From: Flavobacteriaceae bacterium
Lineage (GTDB): Bacteria > Bacteroidota > Bacteroidia > Flavobacteriales > Flavobacteriaceae
Assembly: GCA_014238425.1 (NCBI GenBank)
Contig: JABABD010000001.1
Span: forward strand, 48,211 to 112,210
DNA: 64,000 bases
Direction: 5' to 3'
A model generated the notes under the pieces. The model was not told the DNA's origin and searched no databases. It saw only the letters and a program-made list of their open reading frames with translations. Every line of letters begins with the position of its first letter. Within the stretch, counting starts at the first letter, position 1. The translations under genes and the position numbers were made by a program. Shown piece by piece: positions 35,446-44,530 of the stretch.

Positions 35446-36824
35446 TTTAAAGTGGATAAAAAGATATCAAATTTTTTATCTCCCTTGAATTTACTAAATA
35501 AAGGATTGCTCGTGATTCTATTATACTGTTTAAAGCCTTTATCAACGGCAAATTGCAGATTAATTCGAGTATTCTTTGCGTCGTTGTTCATAGCATGAGT
35601 TTCTGCCAAACGATAGTACGTCCATGGCTGGTCAGGACTAATCAGCACTAGTAATTTGTCGCAATAAACGGCTTTATCTAATCGGCGTGTATTTCTATGT
35701 ATCATTGAAGTTTCAAAGGCTACAGCCTGTAATCTATAATGCAAGCGTTTTCCCATTTTTCGTGTGAAGTAATCATCACTTTTCACATAATTCTCATCCA
35801 ATTTCTTCAACTCTCTTCGCCACCATGCATAATTATCTCGTGACTCACCATAGCTAGATTCCTGTCGAAATTTACTTAGTAGCTTTTCTGATAATTTGTA
35901 CTCTTCACCTGCTATCTTTTCTCTAATTTTAAGTTCATCCTTATACCTTTTTGATTTTTTGAGCGCCTTTATTTTCTCAGAAACTAGTCCAATATTCTTA
36001 TTCGCAGTGTAATTTCTCTTAAGACGCTTATATTCCATCATAGCTCTAAACACTTGATTTTTTGACAATGAATCTGCAATCTCTAGATCTTCCTCATAAA
36101 ACGAATTCATGTGTATTGCATTGGTTTTTCGAAGTTTTCTTTTGTAAGCCTGCAGTTCAAACCATTTAAAAGCCCGTTCGATCTGGACTTCTGGTGGCCA
36201 CCTATGTGTGTCTTCATAGGTAAACAATTCATTGTCTATCTTAAATTTATTGAGCCAGTCCTTTACATTAAACATCTCTTGATAGTTCATGTCTTCATCA
36301 CCTACTAATCCAACGTAGGAGAATTGACTTACTGGACTCGGCTTCTTATCCATCTCATTAGGAAAACCCGCGCCACAAGCTATAACTCCTTGAATAGCGC
36401 CTGTTAATACAGCAACTGTACACGCTAATCTTGAACCTCCAGAGAATCCTGCGGCATAAATTTGCTTTTCATCAATATTAAAATTTGAGAATACATGTGT
36501 AAACATTCTATTGGTATAATCAAAATTCTCCTGGTAAGGCCCATTCTTAGTATTATTTGAACACACCAAAACATAATTAAATCGTTCAGCCGACTTGATG
36601 AATGATTTTATTCCATTAGCACCTCTTCCAGATGGATCGAAAATAAACACTATAGCCGATAAAGTATTAGGATTATAAGTTTCTGGTAAATACAGCGCAA
36701 ATGTTTCTCCAGCACTTCCCTTAACAGGAATATGATCTATAATATTACCTTTTTCATACGTTTCAGTTTGAGCAAAAGAAAAATTGCAAACTAATAGAAA
36801 GATAATGAGACTGAAAGCTTTCAT
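35442..36824 (-). CDS. Secreted alpha/beta hydrolase (esterase-like) with helical C-terminal half
   Basis: The ATG at 36824 gives MKAFSLIIFLLVCNFSFAQ, a signal peptide; a start six codons earlier is possible. The first 210 residues are an alpha/beta hydrolase like the polyhydroxybutyrate-depolymerase/feruloyl-esterase group, with the nucleophile elbow YAAGFSGGSRLAC and the late histidine in YEDTHRWPPEVQ. The second half is helical and basic and ends with a TPR-like unit (YYRLAETHAMNNDAKNTRIN). The substrate is unknown. Its stop overlaps the stop of the convergent gene by 4 bases. Confidence 0.72.
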   Translation of the reverse strand: MKAFSLIIFLLVCNFSFAQTETYEKGNIIDHIPVKGSAGETFALYLPETYNPNTLSAIVFIFDPSGRGANGIKSFIKSAERFNYVLVCSNNTKNGPYQENFDYTNRMFTHVFSNFNIDEKQIYAAGFSGGSRLACTVAVLTGAIQGVIACGAGFPNEMDKKPSPVSQFSYVGLVGDEDMNYQEMFNVKDWLNKFKIDNELFTYEDTHRWPPEVQIERAFKWFELQAYKRKLRKTNAIHMNSFYEEDLEIADSLSKNQVFRAMMEYKRLKRNYTANKNIGLVSEKIKALKKSKRYKDELKIREKIAGEEYKLSEKLLSKFRQESSYGESRDNYAWWRRELKKLDENYVKSDDYFTRKMGKRLHYRLQAVAFETSMIHRNTRRLDKAVYCDKLLVLISPDQPWTYYRLAETHAMNNDAKNTRINLQFAVDKGFKQYNRITSNPLFSKFKGDKKFDIFLSTLN

Positions 36825-36930
36825 AAGGTTTTCAAAATACAAAATATGAAGATATCTTAATTCAAATTAAGAGAGTTTAACGTATTAATGTCTTTAGTAT
36901 TTTTTATCTTCAATGTCTAAAATCAGATAA

Positions 36931-39471
36931 ATGCCAATTAAACAATCACTGCGCACCCTCATTCTTATTATATTAACCTCATCATCTCTACAAGCACAAG
37001 ATTACTTTTTTAAGGACAAAGCTCCTTTTGATGCTTCAATTCCTTCTCCTGAAACCTTTTTAGGGTATCCCGTTGGAAGTCAACACACACGTCATGATCG
37101 TATTGTAGCGTACTTAACAAAGCTTGCAGAAGTGTCTGATAGAGCTACTATTTACCAATATGGTAAAACACATGAACATAGGCCTTTGGTCATTTTAACA
37201 GTTACGTCTCCTGAAAATCAAAATAATCTTGAAAACTTAAAAAAACAACATCTCGAGTTTATTGACGCTTCTAAAAATTCATCGAATTATCAACTTCCTG
37301 TATTTATCAATTTGGCATACAATGTACACGGAAACGAACCATCCAGTTCCGAGGCAGCCATGCTAACGGCATATACAATGGTGGCATCTAATAGCCCTGA
37401 AGTAAGGAATTACCTAAATAATGCAGTGATGTTTATTGATCCAACTATTAATCCAGATGGACGTGACAGACATAGTCAATGGGCAAATCAGTATCAGGCA
37501 AATCCGCTAGTCTCAGACAACCAAGATGCAGAACATAATGAGGCTTGGCCTCGTGGTAGAACAAATCATTACTGGTTTGACTTGAATCGAGATTGGCTTT
37601 TGGCTATTAACCCCGAAAGTCGTGGAAAACTGAAATGGTATCATGAATGGTATCCCAATGTAGTTACAGATTTTCATGAAATGGGAACCAATAGTTCTTA
37701 TTTCTTTGAACCCATGAAACCGAATGCATCATGGGATCCAATTATGCCAAGAGAGAACTACGAAAATCTTAATAATCTGTTCGCCGGATATTTTAAGGAT
37801 GCTTTAGATGGTATTGGGTCTTTTTATTTTACCAAAGAAGCCTTTGATGGCACGTATCCTGGCTATGGGTCTTCTTATCCAGATCTACAAGGTGCTTTAG
37901 CATTATTATTTGAGCAGGCAAGCTCAAGAGGTCATCTTCAAGATACCGATTATGGAAAAATCACCTTTCCTTTCACTATTCGAAATCAATACGTATCCAG
38001 TATAGCTACTGTCAAAGCTGCTGTTGAAAATAGAGCAACTCTAAGGAAGTATCAACAAAAATTCTTCAAGACTGCTTTAAGCGAACGCGTAGCTACAGGG
38101 TTTACTGGTTATGAGTTTGGAGATGCCTATGATATGAACCGTAACAAAGCGTTTATTGACAAACTTTTAGTGCATAACATAAAAGTATACAAGAATGGCA
38201 ACAAGTTCGTTGTACCCCTAAAACAGCGACAGCGTCGTATGGTACAAAACCTCTTTGAAAGCTATAATACATATCGAGACAGTGTCTTTTATGATGCATC
38301 TGCTTGGAGCCTCGCTAATTTTTATAATATGCAGCATAAAGGCATTCGTAGCAACAATCTAGGTCAAGAAATAACATCTACAGATGGACTCATAAATGTC
38401 TCTTCTATTCAAAAAGCAAATTATGCATACATTATGGATTGGGACGATTATAACGCTCCTGCCGCTTTGTATTATATGCAAAATAAAGGATTAAAAACAA
38501 CCTCTGCATTTAAGCCGTTCTCGATCAATACAACTAGCGGAAACAAAAGTTTCAACTACGGAAGTGTAATGATTCCTATTAGTCTTCAGAAAAAATCACC
38601 ATTAGAAGTATTTGCTATTGTCAAAGCTGCACAAGAAACATTTCAAGTACCTATCTATGGTACAAATTCTGGATTCAGTTCTAAAGGTATTGACCTAGGA
38701 AGTCGTAATTTTCAAACCCTTAAAAAACCTAAAGCGGCTTTATTGATTGGTGATGGCATTAATTCTTATGAAGCGGGAGAAGTATGGCATTTGCTAGATA
38801 CACGAATGCATATGCCCATTACTAAACTACAGATTAATAGATTTAGAAATCTGAATCTTGACAAATACAATACATTGGTCATGGTATCTGGAAGTTATCG
38901 CCAACTAGATTCTATTCAACAGAAAAAATTAAAAGATTGGGCATCTAAAGGAAATACTTTAATTACTATAGCAAATGCATCCAAATGGTTAGTGGATAAA
39001 AAACTGGTCAAAGAAACATTGACTAAAAAACCAAAAGATACTTCCAAGACTAAAGAAACTAAGCGTTTACCTTACGTTGATGCTGGCGAGCATATTGGTA
39101 GAGAAGAATTAGGTGGCGCCATTTTTAATGTGGATCTGGATCTCACGCATCCTTTAGCTTTTGGATATCGTTCCTCGGTTCTGCCAGTTTATAAAAACAA
39201 TGAGGTCTTCATAAAACCAAGCAAAAATGCTTATGCCACAGTCGCCAAATACGCTAAAAACCCACATGTAGATGGATATATTTCTAAGAAAAACTTAGAG
39301 ACCTATCTAAAACCATCGGCATCACTTATTGTAAGTCCATTAGGGAGTGGTCGTGCCATCTTATTTGCAGATAATCCAAATTTTAGAGGCTCATGGTATG
39401 GCACCAATCGTCTATTCTTAAATGCACTGTTTCTTGGAAATAAAATACGAATTCCGAAAGGACGAGATTAA
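36931..39471 (+). CDS. Secreted M14-family zinc carboxypeptidase
   Basis: The 846-residue protein has a signal peptide (MPIKQSLRTLILIILTSSSL). The M14 catalytic domain has the zinc ligands HGNE (His133, Glu136) and the third ligand in VVTDFHEMGTNSSYFFEP near residue 248; the catalytic Glu lies in ALALLFEQASSRG near residue 330. The C-terminal half contains a class-I-glutamine-amidotransferase-like Rossmann domain (about 600-700, AALLIGDGINSYEAGEVWHL) and a closing beta domain. This long architecture is typical of secreted flavobacterial M14 enzymes that digest peptides. The amidohydrolase gene follows after 14 bases. Confidence 0.88.
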   Translation: MPIKQSLRTLILIILTSSSLQAQDYFFKDKAPFDASIPSPETFLGYPVGSQHTRHDRIVAYLTKLAEVSDRATIYQYGKTHEHRPLVILTVTSPENQNNLENLKKQHLEFIDASKNSSNYQLPVFINLAYNVHGNEPSSSEAAMLTAYTMVASNSPEVRNYLNNAVMFIDPTINPDGRDRHSQWANQYQANPLVSDNQDAEHNEAWPRGRTNHYWFDLNRDWLLAINPESRGKLKWYHEWYPNVVTDFHEMGTNSSYFFEPMKPNASWDPIMPRENYENLNNLFAGYFKDALDGIGSFYFTKEAFDGTYPGYGSSYPDLQGALALLFEQASSRGHLQDTDYGKITFPFTIRNQYVSSIATVKAAVENRATLRKYQQKFFKTALSERVATGFTGYEFGDAYDMNRNKAFIDKLLVHNIKVYKNGNKFVVPLKQRQRRMVQNLFESYNTYRDSVFYDASAWSLANFYNMQHKGIRSNNLGQEITSTDGLINVSSIQKANYAYIMDWDDYNAPAALYYMQNKGLKTTSAFKPFSINTTSGNKSFNYGSVMIPISLQKKSPLEVFAIVKAAQETFQVPIYGTNSGFSSKGIDLGSRNFQTLKKPKAALLIGDGINSYEAGEVWHLLDTRMHMPITKLQINRFRNLNLDKYNTLVMVSGSYRQLDSIQQKKLKDWASKGNTLITIANASKWLVDKKLVKETLTKKPKDTSKTKETKRLPYVDAGEHIGREELGGAIFNVDLDLTHPLAFGYRSSVLPVYKNNEVFIKPSKNAYATVAKYAKNPHVDGYISKKNLETYLKPSASLIVSPLGSGRAILFADNPNFRGSWYGTNRLFLNALFLGNKIRIPKGRD

Positions 39472-39485
39472 TAAAACAAACTATC

Positions 39486-41072
39486 ATGTTAAAACAACTA
39501 ATTCTAATTTTCAGCTTGGCATTTATATGCAATAGCTTTTCTCAAGATACTTATTTAGGCGATGGACCCTATACACAGCTCATTATTCGAGGAGTTACTT
39601 TAATTAACGGTGATGGATCGCCACCACGTGGCCCCATTGACATAGTAGTAGAAAATAATATTATTAAAGATATAAAAGTAGTTGGTTATGATGGGGTACC
39701 TATTGATGAATCAAAACGACCAAAATTAAATGTTGGAGGTAAAGAATTAGATGCCAATGGCATGTATTTACTTCCTGGTTTTATTGATATGCACGGTCAT
39801 ATAGGAGGAAATTCTCAGGGAGCAGATTCAGAATATGTATTTAAACTATGGATGGCACATGGCGTAACAACAGTTAGAGAGCCTAGTGGACGTGGTGTTG
39901 ATTATACGAATGACCTTAAACGTAAAAGTAATGCTCACGAAATTGTCGCTCCGCGTATATTTGGCTATACAGGCTTTGGGCAATCAAATACATCTTTTAA
40001 TCCGCTGAACGATGTCCCCATTAGTACACCTGAGATGGCAAGACAATGGGTTCGTGCCAATGCTAAGAGAGGTGCAGATGGCATTAAATTTTTTGGTGCA
40101 GAACCAGAAATCATGGCGGCAGCTTTAGATGAAAACAAAAAGTTAGGTCTTGGGTCTGCTTGCCATCATGCACAATTAAGTGTCGCCAGGTGGAATGTAC
40201 TGCATTCTGCTAGAGCCGGATTAACATCTATGGAACATTGGTATGGATTACCAGAAGCTCTGTTTGAAGATAGAACAGTACAGAATTATCCTTTGGACTA
40301 TAACTACCAGAATGAGCAACATCGTTTTGAAGAAGCTGGCAAGCTATGGAAACAAGCTGCCAAACCATACTCCAATCATTGGAATAAGGTAATGAATGAA
40401 TTGTTAGAGCTTGATTTTACGTTAGACCCAACATTCAATATCTATGAAGCAAGTCGCGATTTACAACGCGCGCGTCGTGCTGAATGGCACGAAGACTATA
40501 CCTTACCTTCCCTTTGGGAATTTTATGAGCCGAGTAAAATTAGTCATGGTAGTTACTGGCACTATTGGGGAACGGAGCAAGAAATTGCCTGGAAACAGAA
40601 CTTCCAATTATGGATGACGTTTATTAATGAATACAAAAATCGTGGCGGTCGTGTGACTACAGGAAGTGATTCTGGGTTTATCTATCAGTTGTATGGCTTT
40701 GCATACATACGTGAGTTTGAATTATTGCGCGAAGCTGGATTTCATCCTTTAGAAGTCATACGTTCAGCTACATTAAATGGTGCTGAAGCTCTAGGCTGGG
40801 ATGAAAAAATCGGCTCGGTTCAGATTGGGAAGCTTGCAGATTTCGTTATTGTAGAAGAAAATCCGTTGGTAAATCTAAAAGTTCTTTACGGTACTGGTGC
40901 CATCAAATTGACTAAGGATAATGAGGTGGTTAGAACCAAAGGCATTAAATACACTATAAAAGACGGTGTTATCTATGACGCAAAACGATTGCTAAAAGAT
41001 GTGAAAGATATGGTAGATGCCGAAAAAGCAAAAACTGGTTGGAAATTGAGGCAGCCTGGTGTTAAAAATTAG
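39486..41072 (+). CDS. Secreted amidohydrolase-family enzyme
   Basis: This 528-residue protein has a signal peptide (LILIFSLAFICNSFS) and an amidohydrolase fold. It has an N-terminal composite beta domain (IIRGVTLINGDGSPPRGPID), the metal-binding GFIDMHGHIGG near residue 98 in HxH form, SACHHAQLSVARW and SMEHWYG histidines, and the metal aspartate in TTGSDSGF near residue 396. Homologues include imidazolonepropionase-like and Xaa-Pro dipeptidase-type hydrolases of cyclic amides. The order M14 carboxypeptidase then amidohydrolase suggests coupled use of peptide products. Its stop overlaps the convergent symporter gene by 4 bases. Confidence 0.85.
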   Translation: MLKQLILIFSLAFICNSFSQDTYLGDGPYTQLIIRGVTLINGDGSPPRGPIDIVVENNIIKDIKVVGYDGVPIDESKRPKLNVGGKELDANGMYLLPGFIDMHGHIGGNSQGADSEYVFKLWMAHGVTTVREPSGRGVDYTNDLKRKSNAHEIVAPRIFGYTGFGQSNTSFNPLNDVPISTPEMARQWVRANAKRGADGIKFFGAEPEIMAAALDENKKLGLGSACHHAQLSVARWNVLHSARAGLTSMEHWYGLPEALFEDRTVQNYPLDYNYQNEQHRFEEAGKLWKQAAKPYSNHWNKVMNELLELDFTLDPTFNIYEASRDLQRARRAEWHEDYTLPSLWEFYEPSKISHGSYWHYWGTEQEIAWKQNFQLWMTFINEYKNRGGRVTTGSDSGFIYQLYGFAYIREFELLREAGFHPLEVIRSATLNGAEALGWDEKIGSVQIGKLADFVIVEENPLVNLKVLYGTGAIKLTKDNEVVRTKGIKYTIKDGVIYDAKRLLKDVKDMVDAEKAKTGWKLRQPGVKN

Positions 41073-42613
41073 TTTTTAATAAGCTTCATATATTTCTTTA
41101 ATTCATCTGCTACCTTATGCCGCAGTAAGAAAAGACCTATCATATTAGGCACTAACATAGCGAATATCATGGCATCGCTAAATACGGTTACCGAACCTAA
41201 TGTGATAGCAGCTCCTAAAACCGTAAACAAACAGAATATAATCTTGTAAGTGTACTCACGTTTCTTACTACGTCCAAATAAATAACTCCATGCTTGGTAT
41301 CCGTAATAGGACCAAGAAATCATTGATGAAAAGGCAAACAGTATCACCGCAACCGATAACAAATATGGAAACCAAGATACACCACTTTCTAGTGCAGCAG
41401 CAGTTAACAATACACCTTGTTCGTCATTAATAGCAATGCCTGTGGCTACTTGACCAGTAATTATGAGCACCAGAGCTGTCATTGTACATACAACCACAGT
41501 ATCAATAAATGGTTCTAATAGAGCTACTAGACCTTCACTAGCAGGGTATTTAGTCTTAACTGCACTATGCGCAATTGACGAGCTACCAATACCAGCTTCG
41601 TTACTGAAAGCAGCTCTTTTAAAGCCTTGGATCAGTACACCCACAAAACCACCTGTGATACCTTGTGGATTAAAAGCGCCATCCCAAATTGCTTGAAATG
41701 CTTGCGGGATAGCACTAAAATTCAATCCAAGTATAATTAGAATAGCAATAAGATACATAGCCACCATAAACGGTACAACTTTGTCAGTAACATTAGCGAT
41801 TTTCTTGATGCCACCAATAATTACAATACCGACCAAGACAGCCATAATGACTCCAAACACCCAGCCATTGCCATGAAACCAACTTTCTTCTCCGTCAGTT
41901 ACATGTTCAAACAATTTAAATGCTTGATTTACCTGAAACATATTACCACCACCAAAAGATCCTCCAATACACATAACCGCAAAAACTACTGCTAAAACTT
42001 TCCCAAGTTTAACTAACCCTTTTTCTTTAAGACCTTTTTTAAGATAGTACATAGGTCCTCCATAAACGGTACCGTTAGCATCAATCTCACGATATTTTAC
42101 GCCAAGGGTACATTCTACAAACTTGGAAGACATCCCTAATAACCCAACTAACACCATCCAAAATGTGGCTCCAGGACCTCCAATGGATAAGGCTATGGCC
42201 ACACCAGCGATATTACCCAATCCTACGGTTGCCGAGATAGCTGCTGTTAAAGCCTGAAAATGACTCACTTCTCCATCGCCATGGCCTTCAACACGAATAG
42301 TATCTGGATTATCGCCGTCAATGCTCGAAACACTCTCAGAAACCTCAACTGTTCCCGAATCTTCCAAAACATCATAGTTTCCTCGTACTACTTTAATAGC
42401 CGTACCAAATGCTCTGAAATTGATAAACTTAAAATAGACGGTGAAATAACTCGCTCCTAAAATAAGAACTATTAAAACCCAAGGAATGCCAACAGTTTCT
42501 GTTATTGGTATTTCTGCGAAAATGGCATTTACAAACCAACTTGTGGCATTGCTGAAATACGCATTGATTTGTTCGTCTAAAGATTGATAGATAATAATTG
42601 AAACCGCTGACAT
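41069..42613 (-). CDS. Alanine/glycine:cation (sodium) symporter, AGCS family
   Basis: The 514-residue protein has about eleven membrane helices and the AGCS hallmarks ATVGLGNIAGVAIALSIGGP followed by GATFWM, GGPMYYLKKGL and AFSNEAGIGSSSIAHSAVKT. An N-terminal amphipathic extension of about 35 residues and an acidic cytoplasmic insert near residues 85-115 (VEVSESVSSIDGDNPDTI) are present. It imports alanine or glycine with sodium. It is convergent with the M14-amidohydrolase pair, which would supply amino acids (inference). Confidence 0.92.
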   Translation of the reverse strand: MSAVSIIIYQSLDEQINAYFSNATSWFVNAIFAEIPITETVGIPWVLIVLILGASYFTVYFKFINFRAFGTAIKVVRGNYDVLEDSGTVEVSESVSSIDGDNPDTIRVEGHGDGEVSHFQALTAAISATVGLGNIAGVAIALSIGGPGATFWMVLVGLLGMSSKFVECTLGVKYREIDANGTVYGGPMYYLKKGLKEKGLVKLGKVLAVVFAVMCIGGSFGGGNMFQVNQAFKLFEHVTDGEESWFHGNGWVFGVIMAVLVGIVIIGGIKKIANVTDKVVPFMVAMYLIAILIILGLNFSAIPQAFQAIWDGAFNPQGITGGFVGVLIQGFKRAAFSNEAGIGSSSIAHSAVKTKYPASEGLVALLEPFIDTVVVCTMTALVLIITGQVATGIAINDEQGVLLTAAALESGVSWFPYLLSVAVILFAFSSMISWSYYGYQAWSYLFGRSKKREYTYKIIFCLFTVLGAAITLGSVTVFSDAMIFAMLVPNMIGLFLLRHKVADELKKYMKLIKN

Positions 42614-42707
42614 CTTGAATATTTTAAACGCAAGGTGACAGAAAGCAAGGAATTACAAAAGGTTACGTAGTATTGAAATTTATAAAATGAAATGGTTAAG
42701 CATGTAC

Positions 42708-43847
42708 TTAATCATTGTTCTTTAAAGTAGCAAATTGAAGTAGGTCATGCTCCTCAGCAAAAGTAATTAATTGTGTCTTCCCACCTGCTCCACTAACGTT
42801 CAAGATTTTCTTTATTTGATGAATATGAGCTTGAAGACCATCTAAACTAATATTCATAGCATCTGCAACTTCGATATAAGATCTATCATTCCCGTAAACG
42901 GCAAGATTTGCCAATACTTCTTTTTGCCTGTCTGATAGTTCTACCCTAGATGATTCGCGAAGTGCAATTAACTCTTTTTTCATAGACCCTATAGTATCTA
43001 AGTGGCTTTCATTAGCCAATTCGAATTGGTCTAATTTAGCTTTCATTACTGAATTTTCCGTAGATAGCTTAGCCACAATACTCTGTTGCTCCTCATTTTC
43101 AGATAAAAATTTCCAACTATATAATAAGATAGAAAACAATAAAATGAACAGGAACTTAAATGATATTGCTGTAATACTTCCAACCAAAGCCCAAAATTCT
43201 TGATCTATAAACTGAACTGCCTGATCTTGTGGGATAATACGGTGCGTAACAGCCACAATTATCAATAGAAATAATACAAAAGTCGGCAAGTACATAAACT
43301 TCATTTGACGCGTCTTAAAGGCTTTGTTCAATTCATAAAGAAGTGACAAAGCAACCACAATGGAGATTGGAATATCAATCAGCCAAATAAAATTATTGCT
43401 TATCTCTGGGGTATTATATGATGTCGCAATGAACACGAATGTAATCATACCAAGGATGCCACAATACATCAAAATAAATTCCTTGGTAGTAAAACGTTGT
43501 ACTAAACGTACCACCATACTTTTTTCCTGTTGATGTTCAATGGATGGTAATGATAAAAGGATAAACAATGAATTCGCGAGAGATATGATGACACCAAGAT
43601 AAATTAACAGCTTGTTTGTCGCTTCCCATTGGAGTCCAGTAGTAAATATAATATTCAGTAAAGCGCCTAATCCCCACACAAAAATGGCTAATCCAAACCA
43701 TTTAATACCATTAATAGCATTCTTATTATCCCCTCGCTTTTGTTCTTTAGTGAATATACGCTGAATGACAATTGCCGAAATGAGGCAAACTATGGCAATG
43801 ACGGTATATTCAATTATAAAAAGCAAAGTTCTTGTTTTAGTGAACAC
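42708..43847 (-). CDS. Membrane protein with C-terminal LuxR-type HTH
   Basis: Seven membrane helices occupy about residues 1-260 (GTG start at 43847), then a coiled coil (SIVAKLSTENSVMKAKLDQF onward) and a LuxR-type HTH (LSDRQKEVLANLAVYG; SYIEVADAMNISLDGLQAHI). It is a one-component membrane sensor-regulator. The frame is open to a TTG at 43874, but that codon lies inside the terminator hairpin of the icmF unit, so I prefer the GTG. A TTG at 43826 is another option. Signal and targets are unknown. Confidence 0.72.
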   Translation of the reverse strand: MFTKTRTLLFIIEYTVIAIVCLISAIVIQRIFTKEQKRGDNKNAINGIKWFGLAIFVWGLGALLNIIFTTGLQWEATNKLLIYLGVIISLANSLFILLSLPSIEHQQEKSMVVRLVQRFTTKEFILMYCGILGMITFVFIATSYNTPEISNNFIWLIDIPISIVVALSLLYELNKAFKTRQMKFMYLPTFVLFLLIIVAVTHRIIPQDQAVQFIDQEFWALVGSITAISFKFLFILLFSILLYSWKFLSENEEQQSIVAKLSTENSVMKAKLDQFELANESHLDTIGSMKKELIALRESSRVELSDRQKEVLANLAVYGNDRSYIEVADAMNISLDGLQAHIHQIKKILNVSGAGGKTQLITFAEEHDLLQFATLKNND

Positions 43848-43857
43848 TAAATATAAA

Positions 43858-43882
43858 AAAATCCTTCGTTGCAAAAGGATTT
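43858..43882 (-). terminator. Terminator of the icmF unit
   Basis: AAATCCTT (43859-43866) pairs with AAGGATTT (43875-43882), and the minus strand continues with seven T residues. It lies 32 bases past the helicase-like gene stop and overlaps the possible N-terminus of the membrane LuxR gene. Confidence 0.8.
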
Positions 43883-43913
43883 AATATTTATCATGATAAA
43901 TTATATACCTCTG

Positions 43914-44528
43914 CTATTCAATCTTAATCATTTGCGAATTATACATGAACGTATCTTTTAAGCGTTCAATTTGAGAAAATAAGGTCTCTGCAAAAACAAG
44001 AAACTGGCATTTTTGCAAACTCTCAGTGACACGAAGAACATCGCTATGATAATTGTTCCGAATTAAAAATTCAGAATCTTCCATGGCGAAAATTTGCAAT
44101 TGCCCCAAATGCACACTGTTCAAAAAATAGAGTTTGTTCAATCGTTTGGGTGTAACAATTAAAATATCCACTCCATAATAAATTTCCTCACGTTGTTTAT
44201 CAATATCATGCTCTTCATATGCACAGTACGTCCTAAGATCGGTGTGCCTAATAAAAGTTTGGAACTCTTGTTGTAAGCTTAAAGCCGCTTGTTTATCCTT
44301 GACTAAAATCAATACTCGAGGTGAATCTTCAAAAGCCATGCCTTTTAGCCTGTGTACCACACTAATAATTAAAGCAGTGGTTTTTCCGGCACCTTTTGGA
44401 GCTATGCCATACACATTCGCTCCACCTTTGATTTTAGGCAGTATCTCTTTTTGAAACGGTAATGGGGCTTCAAAATCTTTATTATTAAGGGCCTCCTTTA
44501 TTGTGGGGTGAAGTTTTTTGAATGACAT
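43914..44528 (-). CDS. One-domain DEAD-box helicase-like protein
   Basis: The 204-residue protein corresponds only to the first RecA domain of a DEAD-box helicase: Q-motif-like ALNNKDFEAPLPFQKEILPK, Walker A APKGAGKTTAL (about residues 43-53), motif Ia-like VLILVKDKQAALSLQQEF and VDILIVTPKRLNKL. Motif II reads MEDSEF in place of DEAD, and there is no second RecA domain, so processive unwinding is unlikely. It starts 2 bases after the icmF stop and must be cotranscribed with it. A regulatory or nucleotide-binding role is possible. Confidence 0.78.
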   Translation of the reverse strand: MSFKKLHPTIKEALNNKDFEAPLPFQKEILPKIKGGANVYGIAPKGAGKTTALIISVVHRLKGMAFEDSPRVLILVKDKQAALSLQQEFQTFIRHTDLRTYCAYEEHDIDKQREEIYYGVDILIVTPKRLNKLYFLNSVHLGQLQIFAMEDSEFLIRNNYHSDVLRVTESLQKCQFLVFAETLFSQIERLKDTFMYNSQMIKIE

Positions 44529-44530
44529 AC

